Shown here: in pieces, positions 6,800 to 13,835 of the stretch
Layout of the letters: each line of letters starts with the position of its first letter
Position numbering within the stretch: position 1 is the stretch's first letter
Origin: JAFAZI01 sp035501255
Lineage (GTDB): Bacteria; Actinomycetota; Actinomycetes; JAFAQI01
Direction of reading: 5' to 3'
NCBI GenBank assembly: GCA_035501255.1
Contig: DATJWM010000131.1
Location: 1 to 14,341 of the forward strand
DNA: 14,341 nucleotides
The notes under the pieces: generated by a model
The model's database searches: none
What the model saw: only the letters and a program-made list of their open reading frames with translations
Told to the model about the DNA's origin: nothing
Translations under genes and position numbers: made by a program

Positions 6800-8401
6800 A
6801 TGAGCATGGCTGCCCCTTCTCCGCCCCGGCTGGCCACCCTCTGGTGTCCGGACTGGCCAGTGACGGCAGCACGGGCAGCGGTGGAGATTCCCGGAGACAC
6901 CCCGATCGCCGTCCTCACCGCCAATCACGTCGTGGCCTGTTCGATGACCGCGCGATCGGCTGGGGTACGGCGAGGGATGCGACGCCGGGAAGCTCAGTCC
7001 TGCTGTCCGGAACTCCTCGTCGTTCCCCGGGACGAGCGGGCGGAGGCCCGATGCTTCGAGCCGGTGATCGTCGCGGTCGAGTCGATGATCCCGGCTGTCG
7101 AGGTGACCCGACCCGGGCTGGCGTCGGTCGGGGTGCGCGGCTCGCTCCGTCGGTTCGGGAACGAGGCGGAGTTGGTAGCCGCTCTGTGGCGGGCGGTGGC
7201 CTGGCTCACCGAGGACGCCTGCCAGATCGGGGTGGCCGACGGGCCCTTCGCGGCCGAACAGGCGGCTCGGCGAGGGGTCGTCGTCCCGGCCGGTGACTCC
7301 GCTGATTTTCTCGCCGACCTCCCGGTCACCACGTTGAGCACGTTCGGCCACGCCGACCTGGTCGACCTGCTGCAACGGCTCGGCATTCACACCCTCGGTG
7401 CGTTCGCAGCGCTTCCGGCCCGCGAGGTGATGCGCAGATTCGGTCCGACCGGCGCCTGGGCACATCGCCAGGCGGGGGGTCGTGACGCTCGGCCGATCCT
7501 GGTGCGCGAGCCACCGCCGGAGTGCACCGTGACGGTCGAGCTCGAAACGCCGGTCGATCGGGTCGATGTGGTGGCGTTCAGCGCTCGCAGCGCCGCGGAA
7601 CGCTTCATCGCCGACCTGGCTGCTCGGGGCGAGGTCTGCATCTGTTTCGAGCTCGAGGCCTACACCGACCATGGCGACGAGCACACCCGGCGCTGGCGGC
7701 ACCCGGGGGTCCTGACCGCCACCGACGTCGTCGACCGGATCCGCTGGCAGCTCGAGGGCTGGTTGCGTGGCCTCGGCGATCCGGATGACGGGGCCGAGAG
7801 CGGCCTGCAGCCGAGTGTCGGGATCACCCGACTGCGGTTCGTCCCGGTCGAGACGGTGCCGACCGGCACCCATCAACAGCCGCTGTGGGGCGGGCCCGGC
7901 GATACCGGGGAGCGGGCGCATCGTGGGCTGGCGAGGGTCCAGACGATGTTGGGGCTCGGTGGTGTTGTCCTGCCGGTCGTCGACGGGGGCCGTGGCCCCA
8001 CGGATCGCACCCGGTTGGTGCCGTGGGGCGAGGAGCGAACACCGGTTCGCGAGCCGACCGGGCCCTGGCCCGGTCGGCTTCCCTCACCCGCCCCTTCGGT
8101 GCTCATCACCCCGCCGAGTCCGGTCGAGGTGGTCGATGAGACCGGGCATCCGGTGGTCGTCACCGAGCGGGGCGCCGTCCTTCGTCCCCCGGCCCGGTTG
8201 CGGACGGAGACGACCGGATCGGCGGCAGTGATCTCCTGGGCCGGCCCCTGGCCGGTCGACGAGCGCTGGTGGGACCCCGAGCAGTGCGCTCGGGTGGCGC
8301 GATTGCAGCTTGTCGACCTCTACGGCCGGGCCTATCTGGTGGTGGGGGAGATGGCGCGCGCCTGCCCCCCGCGCTGGTTCCTGGAAGGCGTCTACGACTG
8401 A
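6800..8401 (+). CDS. imuB: ImuB: inactive Y-family polymerase homologue, mutasome scaffold
   Basis: 533 residues, normal for ImuB. The fold follows Y-family polymerases: an N-terminal LATLWCPDWPVTAARAA strand (11-27), a palm, a thumb-like helix-hairpin-helix (LLQRLGIHTLGAFAALP) and a little-finger domain beginning near ILVREPPPECTVTVELETPV. The catalytic SxDE motif is replaced by SVGVRG (residues 109-114), so it should not polymerise. A beta-clamp-binding motif QQPLWG lies at residues 359-364, matching the QLPLWG of M. tuberculosis ImuB as I recall it. The C-terminal RWW and WFLEGVYD ending is typical. Known ImuB links DnaE2 and ImuA' to the sliding clamp at lesions. The ATG start lies seven bases after imuA', so the two are probably translationally coupled. 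A second Met at codon 3 is an alternative start. Confidence 0.93.
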   Translation: MSMAAPSPPRLATLWCPDWPVTAARAAVEIPGDTPIAVLTANHVVACSMTARSAGVRRGMRRREAQSCCPELLVVPRDERAEARCFEPVIVAVESMIPAVEVTRPGLASVGVRGSLRRFGNEAELVAALWRAVAWLTEDACQIGVADGPFAAEQAARRGVVVPAGDSADFLADLPVTTLSTFGHADLVDLLQRLGIHTLGAFAALPAREVMRRFGPTGAWAHRQAGGRDARPILVREPPPECTVTVELETPVDRVDVVAFSARSAAERFIADLAARGEVCICFELEAYTDHGDEHTRRWRHPGVLTATDVVDRIRWQLEGWLRGLGDPDDGAESGLQPSVGITRLRFVPVETVPTGTHQQPLWGGPGDTGERAHRGLARVQTMLGLGGVVLPVVDGGRGPTDRTRLVPWGEERTPVREPTGPWPGRLPSPAPSVLITPPSPVEVVDETGHPVVVTERGAVLRPPARLRTETTGSAAVISWAGPWPVDERWWDPEQCARVARLQLVDLYGRAYLVVGEMARACPPRWFLEGVYD

Positions 8402-8422
8402 TCTCCCGGCTGCCGGGTGAGA
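8402..8422 (+). other. Hairpin between imuB and dnaE2 next to the dnaE2 ribosome site
   Basis: CCCGG (8405-8409) pairs with CCGGG (8413-8417) around CTG. TCT (8402-8404) can pair with AGA (8420-8422) past a two-base bulge, which would cover the first bases of the dnaE2 Shine-Dalgarno stretch (8419-8426). It could tune translation or mRNA decay. It has no T-tract, so it is not a typical terminator. Confidence 0.4.
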
Positions 8423-8431
8423 GGAGAACGG

Positions 8432-11400
8432 GTGGGGTGGCAGAACCCGCCGATGCCGTGGCGGGAGCTTGAACGCCGGCTCTCGGGGCGGCCGGATCCG
8501 GCCCGTCCCGGTCCGGGTCCCTCCGCTGGGCAGATGCAAGGCGATGGGGGCGACGCGGTCGCGTGGTCGCGGCACCGGCCGTCCTACCGGCCGCCCACGC
8601 TCGAACGTCCGGCCGGGGTCGTGCCCTATGCCGAGTTGCACGCGCATTCCTCGTTCAGCCATCTGGACGGCGCGAGCCTGCCCGAGGAGCTGGTCGAGCA
8701 GGCCGTCGCTCACGGCCTGACCGCATTGGCGCTCACCGATCACAACGGAATGTACGGCGTACCCCGATTCGCCGAAGCGGCCAAGGCATGGGACCTGGGC
8801 ACGATCTACGGCGCCGAGCTCTCCCTCGACATTGCGGTGCCGGCGAGTGCAACAGAACGCTCGACCGGAGCTCGATCGGGGATGGCCGATCCCGACGGCC
8901 GGCACTTGCTGGTCCTTGCGCGTGATCCGGCGGGCTACGCGAACTTGTGTCGGGCGATCAGCATCGCGTCGCGCCGAGGGGGCGCGAAAGGGCGCCCGGT
9001 CTATGACCTCGATGAGCTCACCGACCTCGCGGACGGTCATTGGCTGGTCCTGACCGGATGCCGCAAGGGGACCGTTCGCCAAGCACTGGAGAGCGGCCGG
9101 TTCGGGACGTTCGGCCTTGATCCGGCCCGGCGCGCTCTCGATGAGCTGGTCGCGAGGTTCGGGCGGGACAACGTGGTGGTGGAACTGACCTACGCCCGCG
9201 ACCCGCTGGCCGACGAGCGCTACGACGCGTTGGCGCTGCTCGCCGGCGAGCAGCGCTTACCGATCGTCGCGACCAGCGCCGCTCACTACCACGGCCCGTC
9301 CCGCCGGCCACTCGCCACTGTGCTCGCCGCGGTGCGGGCCAGGCGTAGCCTGGCCGACCTGGACGGCTGGCTCCCGGCCTGGGCCGATGCGCAGCTCCGG
9401 ACCGGTGCGGAGATGGCGGAGCGGTTCCGCCGGTGGCCGGGCGCGGTGGAGACGGCAGCCCGGTTCGGGACCGAGCTTGCGTTCTCGATCCATCTGGTCG
9501 CGCCCGCGTTGCCGCCGTTCCCGGTGCCCGCCGGGCACACCGAGGCGAGCTATCTGCGCGAGCTCACGATGCGCGGTGCGCTGAGGCGTTACGGCGCGCG
9601 TCGGTCGGACAGCGAGAAGGCCTACCGCCAGCTCGAGCACGAGCTCGAGGTCATCGAGACGCTGGGCTTTCCCGGCTACTTCCTCGTCGTCTGGGACCTG
9701 GTCCGTTTCGCCCGGGACAACGGGATCCTCTGCCAGGGACGAGGCTCGGCAGCGTGTTCGGCGGTCTGCTACTCCCTGGGGATCACGGCGGTCGATCCGG
9801 TCTACTACGAACTGCTCTTCGAACGGTTCCTTGCCCCCGAGCGCGGTGAGCCGCCGGACATCGACATCGACATCGAGTCGGGACGGCGCGAGGAGGTGAT
9901 CCAATACGTTTACGACCGGCACGGTCGCGACCATGCCGCTCAGGTGGCGAACGTCATCACCTACCGGCCGCGCTCGGCGCTTCGGGACGTCGCGAAGGCG
10001 CTCGGCTACTCCACCGGCCAGCAGGACGCATGGAGCAAGCTGATCGAGCACGGCTTCGACTTGTCCGGCGTCGAGGGTGCCGGGGTGCCCGAACAGGTGC
10101 TTGCGCTGGCCGCGGAGCTTCGGGACACCCCACGGCACCTGGGCATCCACTCCGGCGGCATGGTGATCTGTGACCGGCCGATTATCGAGGTCTGCCCGGT
10201 CGAGTGGGGCCGGATGCCCGGGCGCACCGTCCTGCAATGGGACAAGGACGACTGCGCCGCGATCGGCCTGGTGAAGTTCGATCTGCTCGGGCTCGGCATG
10301 CTCTCGGCGCTGCGCTACGCCTTCGAGCTGATCGAGTCGTGGCACGGTCGGGCGTACGACCTCGACTCGATCCCCAAGGAAGCCCCCTGCGTCTACGACA
10401 TGGCCTGTCGGGCGGACACGGTCGGGGTTTTCCAGATCGAGTCGCGAGCCCAGATGGCGACCCTGCCCCGGCTGCGACCCCGGTGCTTCTACGACCTGGT
10501 GATCGAGGTTGCCCTGATCCGGCCCGGTCCGATCCAAGGTGACTCGGTCCACCCCTACATCCGGCGCCGGCACGGTCGCGAGCCGGTGACCTATCCCCAT
10601 CCGATCCTCGAAGATGCCCTCAAGCGGACCCTGGGTATTCCGCTGTTCCAGGAGCAGCTGATGCAGGTGGCGGTCGCCGCGGCCAACTTCACCCCCGCTG
10701 AAGCCGACCGGTTACGTCGGGCGATGGGATCCAAGCGTTCTCTCGAGGCGATCGAGGCGATGCGCCAGCGGCTGTACGACGGCATGGCGGCCAACGGCAT
10801 CACCGGTGCCACTGCCGATGAGATCGTCGACAAGATCAAGGCGTTCGCCGCGTTCGGTTTCGCCGAGAGCCACGCGATTTCCTTCGCCTTGCTGGTGTAT
10901 GCCTCGTCCTGGCTCAAGTTGCACTATCCAGCAGCGTTTTGCGCCGCGCTGCTCAATGCCCAGCCGATGGGCTTCTACTCGCCGCAGTCGCTCGTGGCCG
11001 ATGCACGCCGCCACGGGGTACAGACCCGAGGTCCGGACATCAACGCCTCGGATGCCGGAGCCTCCCTCGAGGCGGGGGCGGGTCCGTCGCAGTGCGCCTG
11101 CCTGGACGCCCCGCAGCCGGCGGTGCGGATGGGGTTGACCGGGGTCCGGGGGATCGGGGCTGAGCTTGCCGCGTTGATCGTGGCGGTTCGGGGCGAGGAG
11201 GGGCCGTTCACCTCGATGACCGACCTCACCCACCGGGTCGGGCTGTCGAGCGACCAGGTTGAAGCGCTCGCCACCGCGGGAGCGTTCGACGGGTTCGGCG
11301 TGTCCCGGCGGCGGGCGCTGTGGACCGCGGGAGCGGCGGCCTCGGTCCGACCCGGCCAGTTCGAGCTGGCCACCACGGAGGAGACCACCAGCCCGCAGTT

Positions 11401-11821
11401 TCCCGAGATGAGCGAACCGGAGCAGATGATCGCCGACCTGTGGGCCACGGGGGTGACGCCGGAGACCTATCCGACCGCGCTGGTGCGGGAGCGACTGGAG
11501 GCGATGGGGCTGGTGACCGCTGCCGGCCTGCACCGGCTCGCCGATCACCGTCGGGTCACGGTGGGCGGGGTCGTCACCCACCGCCAGCGGCCGGCGACCG
11601 CTCGGGGAGTCACGTTCATCAACCTCGAGGACGAGACCGGGATGATCAACGTCATTTGCAGCCGGGAGGTGTGGGCGCGCTACCGCGTACTCGCGCGCAC
11701 CTCGGCCGCGCTGGTAGTGCGCGGGATGCTTCAGCACACCGACAACGTGGTTAACGTCATGGCCGAGCGGATCGCCCCGCTGTCCCTCGGGGTACAGCCT
11801 GCCGCCCGCAACTTCCGATGA
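8432..11821 (+). CDS. dnaE2: DnaE2 error-prone C-family DNA polymerase
   Basis: 1129 residues from GTG 8432, full length for DnaE2. The N-terminus VGWQNPPMPWRELERRL is the DnaE2 signature. The PHP domain starts at ELHAHSSFSHLDG (His70, His72), with LTDHNG at Asp103-His104. The polymerase palm carries PPDIDIDIE (Asp476, Asp478) and VKFDLLGL (Asp617), the expected catalytic triad, so the enzyme should be active. A tandem helix-hairpin-helix region (around VRGIGAELAALI) and a C-terminal OB fold (about 1040-1105, with FINLEDETGMINVI) follow. DnaE2 copies damaged DNA with low fidelity and depends on ImuA' and ImuB. I set the start at GTG 8432 because GAGAGGAG (8419-8426) ends five bases before it and the family sequence begins there; GTG 8417 would lie in the hairpin and upstream of this site. 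The stop is 18 bases from the convergent transporter gene. Confidence 0.96.
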   Translation: MGWQNPPMPWRELERRLSGRPDPARPGPGPSAGQMQGDGGDAVAWSRHRPSYRPPTLERPAGVVPYAELHAHSSFSHLDGASLPEELVEQAVAHGLTALALTDHNGMYGVPRFAEAAKAWDLGTIYGAELSLDIAVPASATERSTGARSGMADPDGRHLLVLARDPAGYANLCRAISIASRRGGAKGRPVYDLDELTDLADGHWLVLTGCRKGTVRQALESGRFGTFGLDPARRALDELVARFGRDNVVVELTYARDPLADERYDALALLAGEQRLPIVATSAAHYHGPSRRPLATVLAAVRARRSLADLDGWLPAWADAQLRTGAEMAERFRRWPGAVETAARFGTELAFSIHLVAPALPPFPVPAGHTEASYLRELTMRGALRRYGARRSDSEKAYRQLEHELEVIETLGFPGYFLVVWDLVRFARDNGILCQGRGSAACSAVCYSLGITAVDPVYYELLFERFLAPERGEPPDIDIDIESGRREEVIQYVYDRHGRDHAAQVANVITYRPRSALRDVAKALGYSTGQQDAWSKLIEHGFDLSGVEGAGVPEQVLALAAELRDTPRHLGIHSGGMVICDRPIIEVCPVEWGRMPGRTVLQWDKDDCAAIGLVKFDLLGLGMLSALRYAFELIESWHGRAYDLDSIPKEAPCVYDMACRADTVGVFQIESRAQMATLPRLRPRCFYDLVIEVALIRPGPIQGDSVHPYIRRRHGREPVTYPHPILEDALKRTLGIPLFQEQLMQVAVAAANFTPAEADRLRRAMGSKRSLEAIEAMRQRLYDGMAANGITGATADEIVDKIKAFAAFGFAESHAISFALLVYASSWLKLHYPAAFCAALLNAQPMGFYSPQSLVADARRHGVQTRGPDINASDAGASLEAGAGPSQCACLDAPQPAVRMGLTGVRGIGAELAALIVAVRGEEGPFTSMTDLTHRVGLSSDQVEALATAGAFDGFGVSRRRALWTAGAAASVRPGQFELATTEETTSPQFPEMSEPEQMIADLWATGVTPETYPTALVRERLEAMGLVTAAGLHRLADHRRVTVGGVVTHRQRPATARGVTFINLEDETGMINVICSREVWARYRVLARTSAALVVRGMLQHTDNVVNVMAERIAPLSLGVQPAARNFR

Positions 11822-11838
11822 CTGCCCAAGGGCGGTCG
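11819..11838. terminator. Hairpin at the convergent dnaE2/TSUP junction
   Basis: TGACTGCC (11819-11826) pairs with GGCGGTCG (11831-11838), with two G-T wobbles, around CAAG. It overlaps the dnaE2 stop codon and ends just short of the TSUP stop at 11840. The symmetry suits a two-way terminator. There is no T-tract. Confidence 0.4.
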
Positions 11839-11839
11839 G

Positions 11840-12817
11840 TCAGGGGGACTCGGCCGAGATCGGGTCGTCGGCGAGTGCCACGGACTGGTCGGTGAGCGAG
11901 ACCGGCTTCTCGGCGAGCGCCACGGGCTCATCGGCGATCGGGATCGGTGCGGCCACCCACGGGCGACCCGCCACGAGCCAGGCGATGAACGACGCCCCCA
12001 GTACGCCGACCAGGATCCACCCGAGCCGGGTTGTCCCGACCCCGATGTACTTCAGGCCCGACGCGAAGATCACGAAGGTGATCACCGGACGGATGTACTT
12101 GTCCGGAGCGCGGGAGGACATGAACGACCCGGCGAGCACGGCGGGGACGCTGCCGATGATCAGCGACGTCGTGACCCCGAAGGACACCGAGCCGAACGCG
12201 AGCGCACCGAGTGCGGCGGCGGCGGTCAGGGGGAGTGCCTGGGCGAGATCGGTGCCGACCAGCTGGTTGGCACCGATCATCGGGTAGAGGAACAACAGCA
12301 GCACGATCATCAGCGACCCGGAACCGACCGAGGTCATGCCGACGATGAGGCCACCGATCATGCCGATCACGACGGTGCGAATCGGGTGGACGACGACATC
12401 CGACACGGCGCCACTACGGGTGTTGCCCGAACGGCGGTCGAGGATGAAGCGCAGCACCATCGCTGCCGCGCCGATCAGCAGCGCGCATCCGAGCAGGCGC
12501 TCCACGTGGTCCTGTGCGGAGGACGAGTCGCCGAGAAGATGCAGGATGTAGGCGCCGCAGAACGCCATGGGCACCGATCCGACGGACAGGAACAGGACCA
12601 GCCGAAGGTTCACCGTGCCTCGGCGGAAATGAACCATTGCGCCGAATGGACGCATCACCACCGCCGCCACCAGATCGCTGGAGATCGCTTTCGCCGGTGT
12701 GACGTCGAACAGCAGGATCAACATCGGGGTCATGAGCGCGCCACCGCCGGCGCCGGTCATGCCAACGAGCAGCCCGATGAGGGCGCTTCCGAGCACGATG
12801 TAGGGATCGATGTGCAC
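11840..12817 (-). CDS. TSUP family (TauE/SafE) anion transporter
   Basis: 325 residues from the GTG at 12817. It is rich in membrane helices (about eight) and has the two-fold TSUP signature: GMTGAGGG at residues 19-26 and GMTSVGSGS at about 160-168. The family moves sulfite, sulfoacetate, organosulfonates or other small anions across the inner membrane; the substrate here is unknown. The first loop carries TPAKAISSDL, and a second repeat carries NQLVGTDLAQALPLT, both usual for TSUP. Behind the last helix is an unusual 32-residue tail of four heptads (about 294-325). I chose GTG 12817 because GGAGG (12828-12824 on the minus strand) lies six bases before it, while the TTG at 12844 has no good ribosome site. 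It is convergent with dnaE2 and has its own promoter. Confidence 0.88.
   Translation of the reverse strand: MHIDPYIVLGSALIGLLVGMTGAGGGALMTPMLILLFDVTPAKAISSDLVAAVVMRPFGAMVHFRRGTVNLRLVLFLSVGSVPMAFCGAYILHLLGDSSSAQDHVERLLGCALLIGAAAMVLRFILDRRSGNTRSGAVSDVVVHPIRTVVIGMIGGLIVGMTSVGSGSLMIVLLLFLYPMIGANQLVGTDLAQALPLTAAAALGALAFGSVSFGVTTSLIIGSVPAVLAGSFMSSRAPDKYIRPVITFVIFASGLKYIGVGTTRLGWILVGVLGASFIAWLVAGRPWVAAPIPIADEPVALAEKPVSLTDQSVALADDPISAESP
11868..11951. repeat. Four decayed 21-bp tandem repeats in the TSUP C-terminal tail
   Basis: Units begin at 11868, 11889, 11910 and 11931, each opening TCGG. The first and third match at 17 of 21 bases by eye. In protein they give four in-phase heptads: IADEPVA, LAEKPVS, LTDQSVA, LADDPIS. 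Confidence 0.75.
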
Positions 12818-12882
12818 CCGAGGCCTCCGGCCGGCGTCCGACAACGATGCTGAGCGGTCCTAACCCAACTAGGTCGATAGAG

Positions 12883-12911
12883 ATTATAGCGAATGGGTAC
12901 GGCCGGGTCGA
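12883..12911 (-). promoter_or_regulatory. Sigma70-type promoter for the TSUP gene
   Basis: On the minus strand TCGACC (12911-12906) is followed by a 17-base spacer and a perfect TATAAT (12888-12883). The start would be near 12876, leaving about 59 bases before the GTG at 12817. The -10 stands out in a GC-rich sequence. Confidence 0.55.
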
Positions 12912-12927
12912 CAACCGCACGTCACGC

Positions 12928-12946
12928 GACATTGCCCGGCAATGTC
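12928..12946. promoter_or_regulatory. 19-bp dyad, candidate operator between divergent genes
   Basis: GACATTGCCCGGCAATGTC has two perfect 9-base arms around one central C. The centre is too small for an RNA loop without opening several pairs, so a DNA-binding site for a dimeric regulator is more likely. It lies 17 bases upstream of the TSUP -35 and about 100 bases before the GTG at 13047. No regulator gene is adjacent. The rest of the 12818-13046 gap holds the TSUP promoter and no other clear signal. Confidence 0.5.
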
Positions 12947-13046
12947 CGATTCGTTAACCCGGACGCGTCGAGGAGTTCGCGAAATCGACGGGTGACCTTA
13001 AGGCTGGGAGGTCAAGACCTTCAGGTCAGCCACCGACACTCCTCCT

Positions 13047-13727
13047 GTGGCTCTGCCGACTTCCCCGTCGACGTATCCCTACGTCGTCGCGACACCCCAC
13101 GAACGGCCGTGTGTCGCGGCCATCATGCGCCATCTGGGGCTCAGCCTGTTGATGGCCAATGTCATCCCGAGCTTGTTGTTCTACCTCGCGCTGAGGGCGG
13201 GGAACGTGTGGACCGCTCTGGTGGCGGCCCTGGTGTGGTGCTACGGAGCCATGGCGTGGCGGTTGTCGCGCAAGCAACGAATCTCCGGACTGCTGACCCT
13301 CACGCTGGTCGGCCTGACCGCCAAGACCGTGTTCGCGTTCGCGAGCGGGAGCACCTTCGTGTACTTCCTTCAGCCGGCGATCACCGACGGCGTCGTTGCC
13401 TCGATGTTCCTGGCATCGCTCACGACCGCCCGACCGATCGTCGCCCGGTTGGCGCACGACTTCTTCCCGATGAGCTCGGATGTCGCCCAACGCCCGCGGG
13501 TTCAACGCCTGTTCTGGAACCTCACGTTGTTCTGGGCCGTCATCTGCTTCGTCCGCTCGATGGTGACCGTCTGGCTGCTCGAGTCCGTCTCCACCCGCTC
13601 GTTCGTCACCGACAAGGGCGTCGCCGAGCTCGCGATCATCGCCACCGCGACCGCGATCACCGTGGCCGCCGCCTTCCGGGTCGCGCACTCGGAAGGTCTG
13701 CTCCACCGCGCACCTGCCGCAACCTGA
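13047..13727 (+). CDS. Six-helix integral membrane protein, VC0807-like
   Basis: 226 residues with about six membrane helices (roughly 30-52, 54-73, 80-101, 104-128, 150-175, 187-207). The pattern of a short helix pair, a charged WRLSRKQRIS turn, then a helix with FLQPAITDGVVASMFLASLTTARPIVARL, resembles the VC0807 family of uncharacterised membrane proteins, in which the TD-G-LF segment and following RP are conserved. No function is known. I keep GTG 13047 although it has no Shine-Dalgarno site; a leaderless start is possible since GACACT (13035-13040) has the key A and T of a -10 element. Met27 at 13125 is an alternative start just before the first helix. Long reading frames on both strands overlap this gene but lack protein-like composition, while this frame is strongly hydrophobic in a regular pattern. 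Confidence 0.75.
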   Translation: MALPTSPSTYPYVVATPHERPCVAAIMRHLGLSLLMANVIPSLLFYLALRAGNVWTALVAALVWCYGAMAWRLSRKQRISGLLTLTLVGLTAKTVFAFASGSTFVYFLQPAITDGVVASMFLASLTTARPIVARLAHDFFPMSSDVAQRPRVQRLFWNLTLFWAVICFVRSMVTVWLLESVSTRSFVTDKGVAELAIIATATAITVAAAFRVAHSEGLLHRAPAAT

Positions 13728-13756
13728 TCCGCCCCAATCAGTTCCACCGTCCGGGG

Positions 13757-13785
13757 TCGACCCGCGGATACCTATGAAATACCTT
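13757..13785 (+). promoter_or_regulatory. Possible promoter of the TupA-like gene
   Basis: TCGACC (13757-13762), a 17-base spacer, and TACCTT (13780-13785) of the TANNNT type. Transcription would start near 13792. The -10 lies in a short AT-rich patch that also carries ATACCT twice, at 13768 and 13779, eleven bases apart. The same TCGACC with a 17-base spacer occurs before the TSUP gene. Confidence 0.35.
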
Positions 13786-13797
13786 TGCACGGGCTCC

Positions 13798-13815
13798 CGA
13801 TCGCGCGCGCGATCG
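13798..13815. promoter_or_regulatory. 18-bp perfect palindrome before the TupA-like gene
   Basis: CGATCGCGCGCGCGATCG is self-complementary over all 18 bases and lies 21 bases before the ATG at 13836. It may be an operator or a leader hairpin, but in a GC-rich genome short CG-repeat palindromes also arise by chance. Confidence 0.35.
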
Positions 13816-13835
13816 ACATCGGCCCGCTCGGAGGC

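Noticed and set aside
9257..10600. Long minus-strand reading frame of 447 codons inside dnaE2
   Set aside because: It mirrors a G/C-rich third-position coding strand, is rich in Arg, Gly, Asp and His, and shows no domain; dnaE2 on the plus strand has all its motifs. The same holds for minus-strand frames at 666-1766, 3419-4693, 5578-6573, 6773-7921, 8084-9082 and 10712-11737.
12842..12844. TTG as the start of the TSUP gene
   Set aside because: GTG 12817 has GGAGG six bases upstream and brings the first helix close to the N-terminus, as usual in this family.
12989..13036. Several overlapping short inverted repeats (GACCT/AGGTC, GGCTG/CAGCC) before the membrane protein gene
   Set aside because: Stems are only about five bases and compete with each other; they do not form one convincing structure or a known riboswitch.
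13728..13763. CTGAT/ATCAG hairpin and GGGTCGACCC palindrome as a terminator
   Set aside because: The stem is five bases, there is no T-tract, and the palindrome has no loop; too weak to call.
12893..13777. Plus-strand reading frame of 294 codons
   Set aside because: It overlaps the VC0807-like gene in another frame, begins in the control region and has low-complexity Arg/Pro/His-rich composition.
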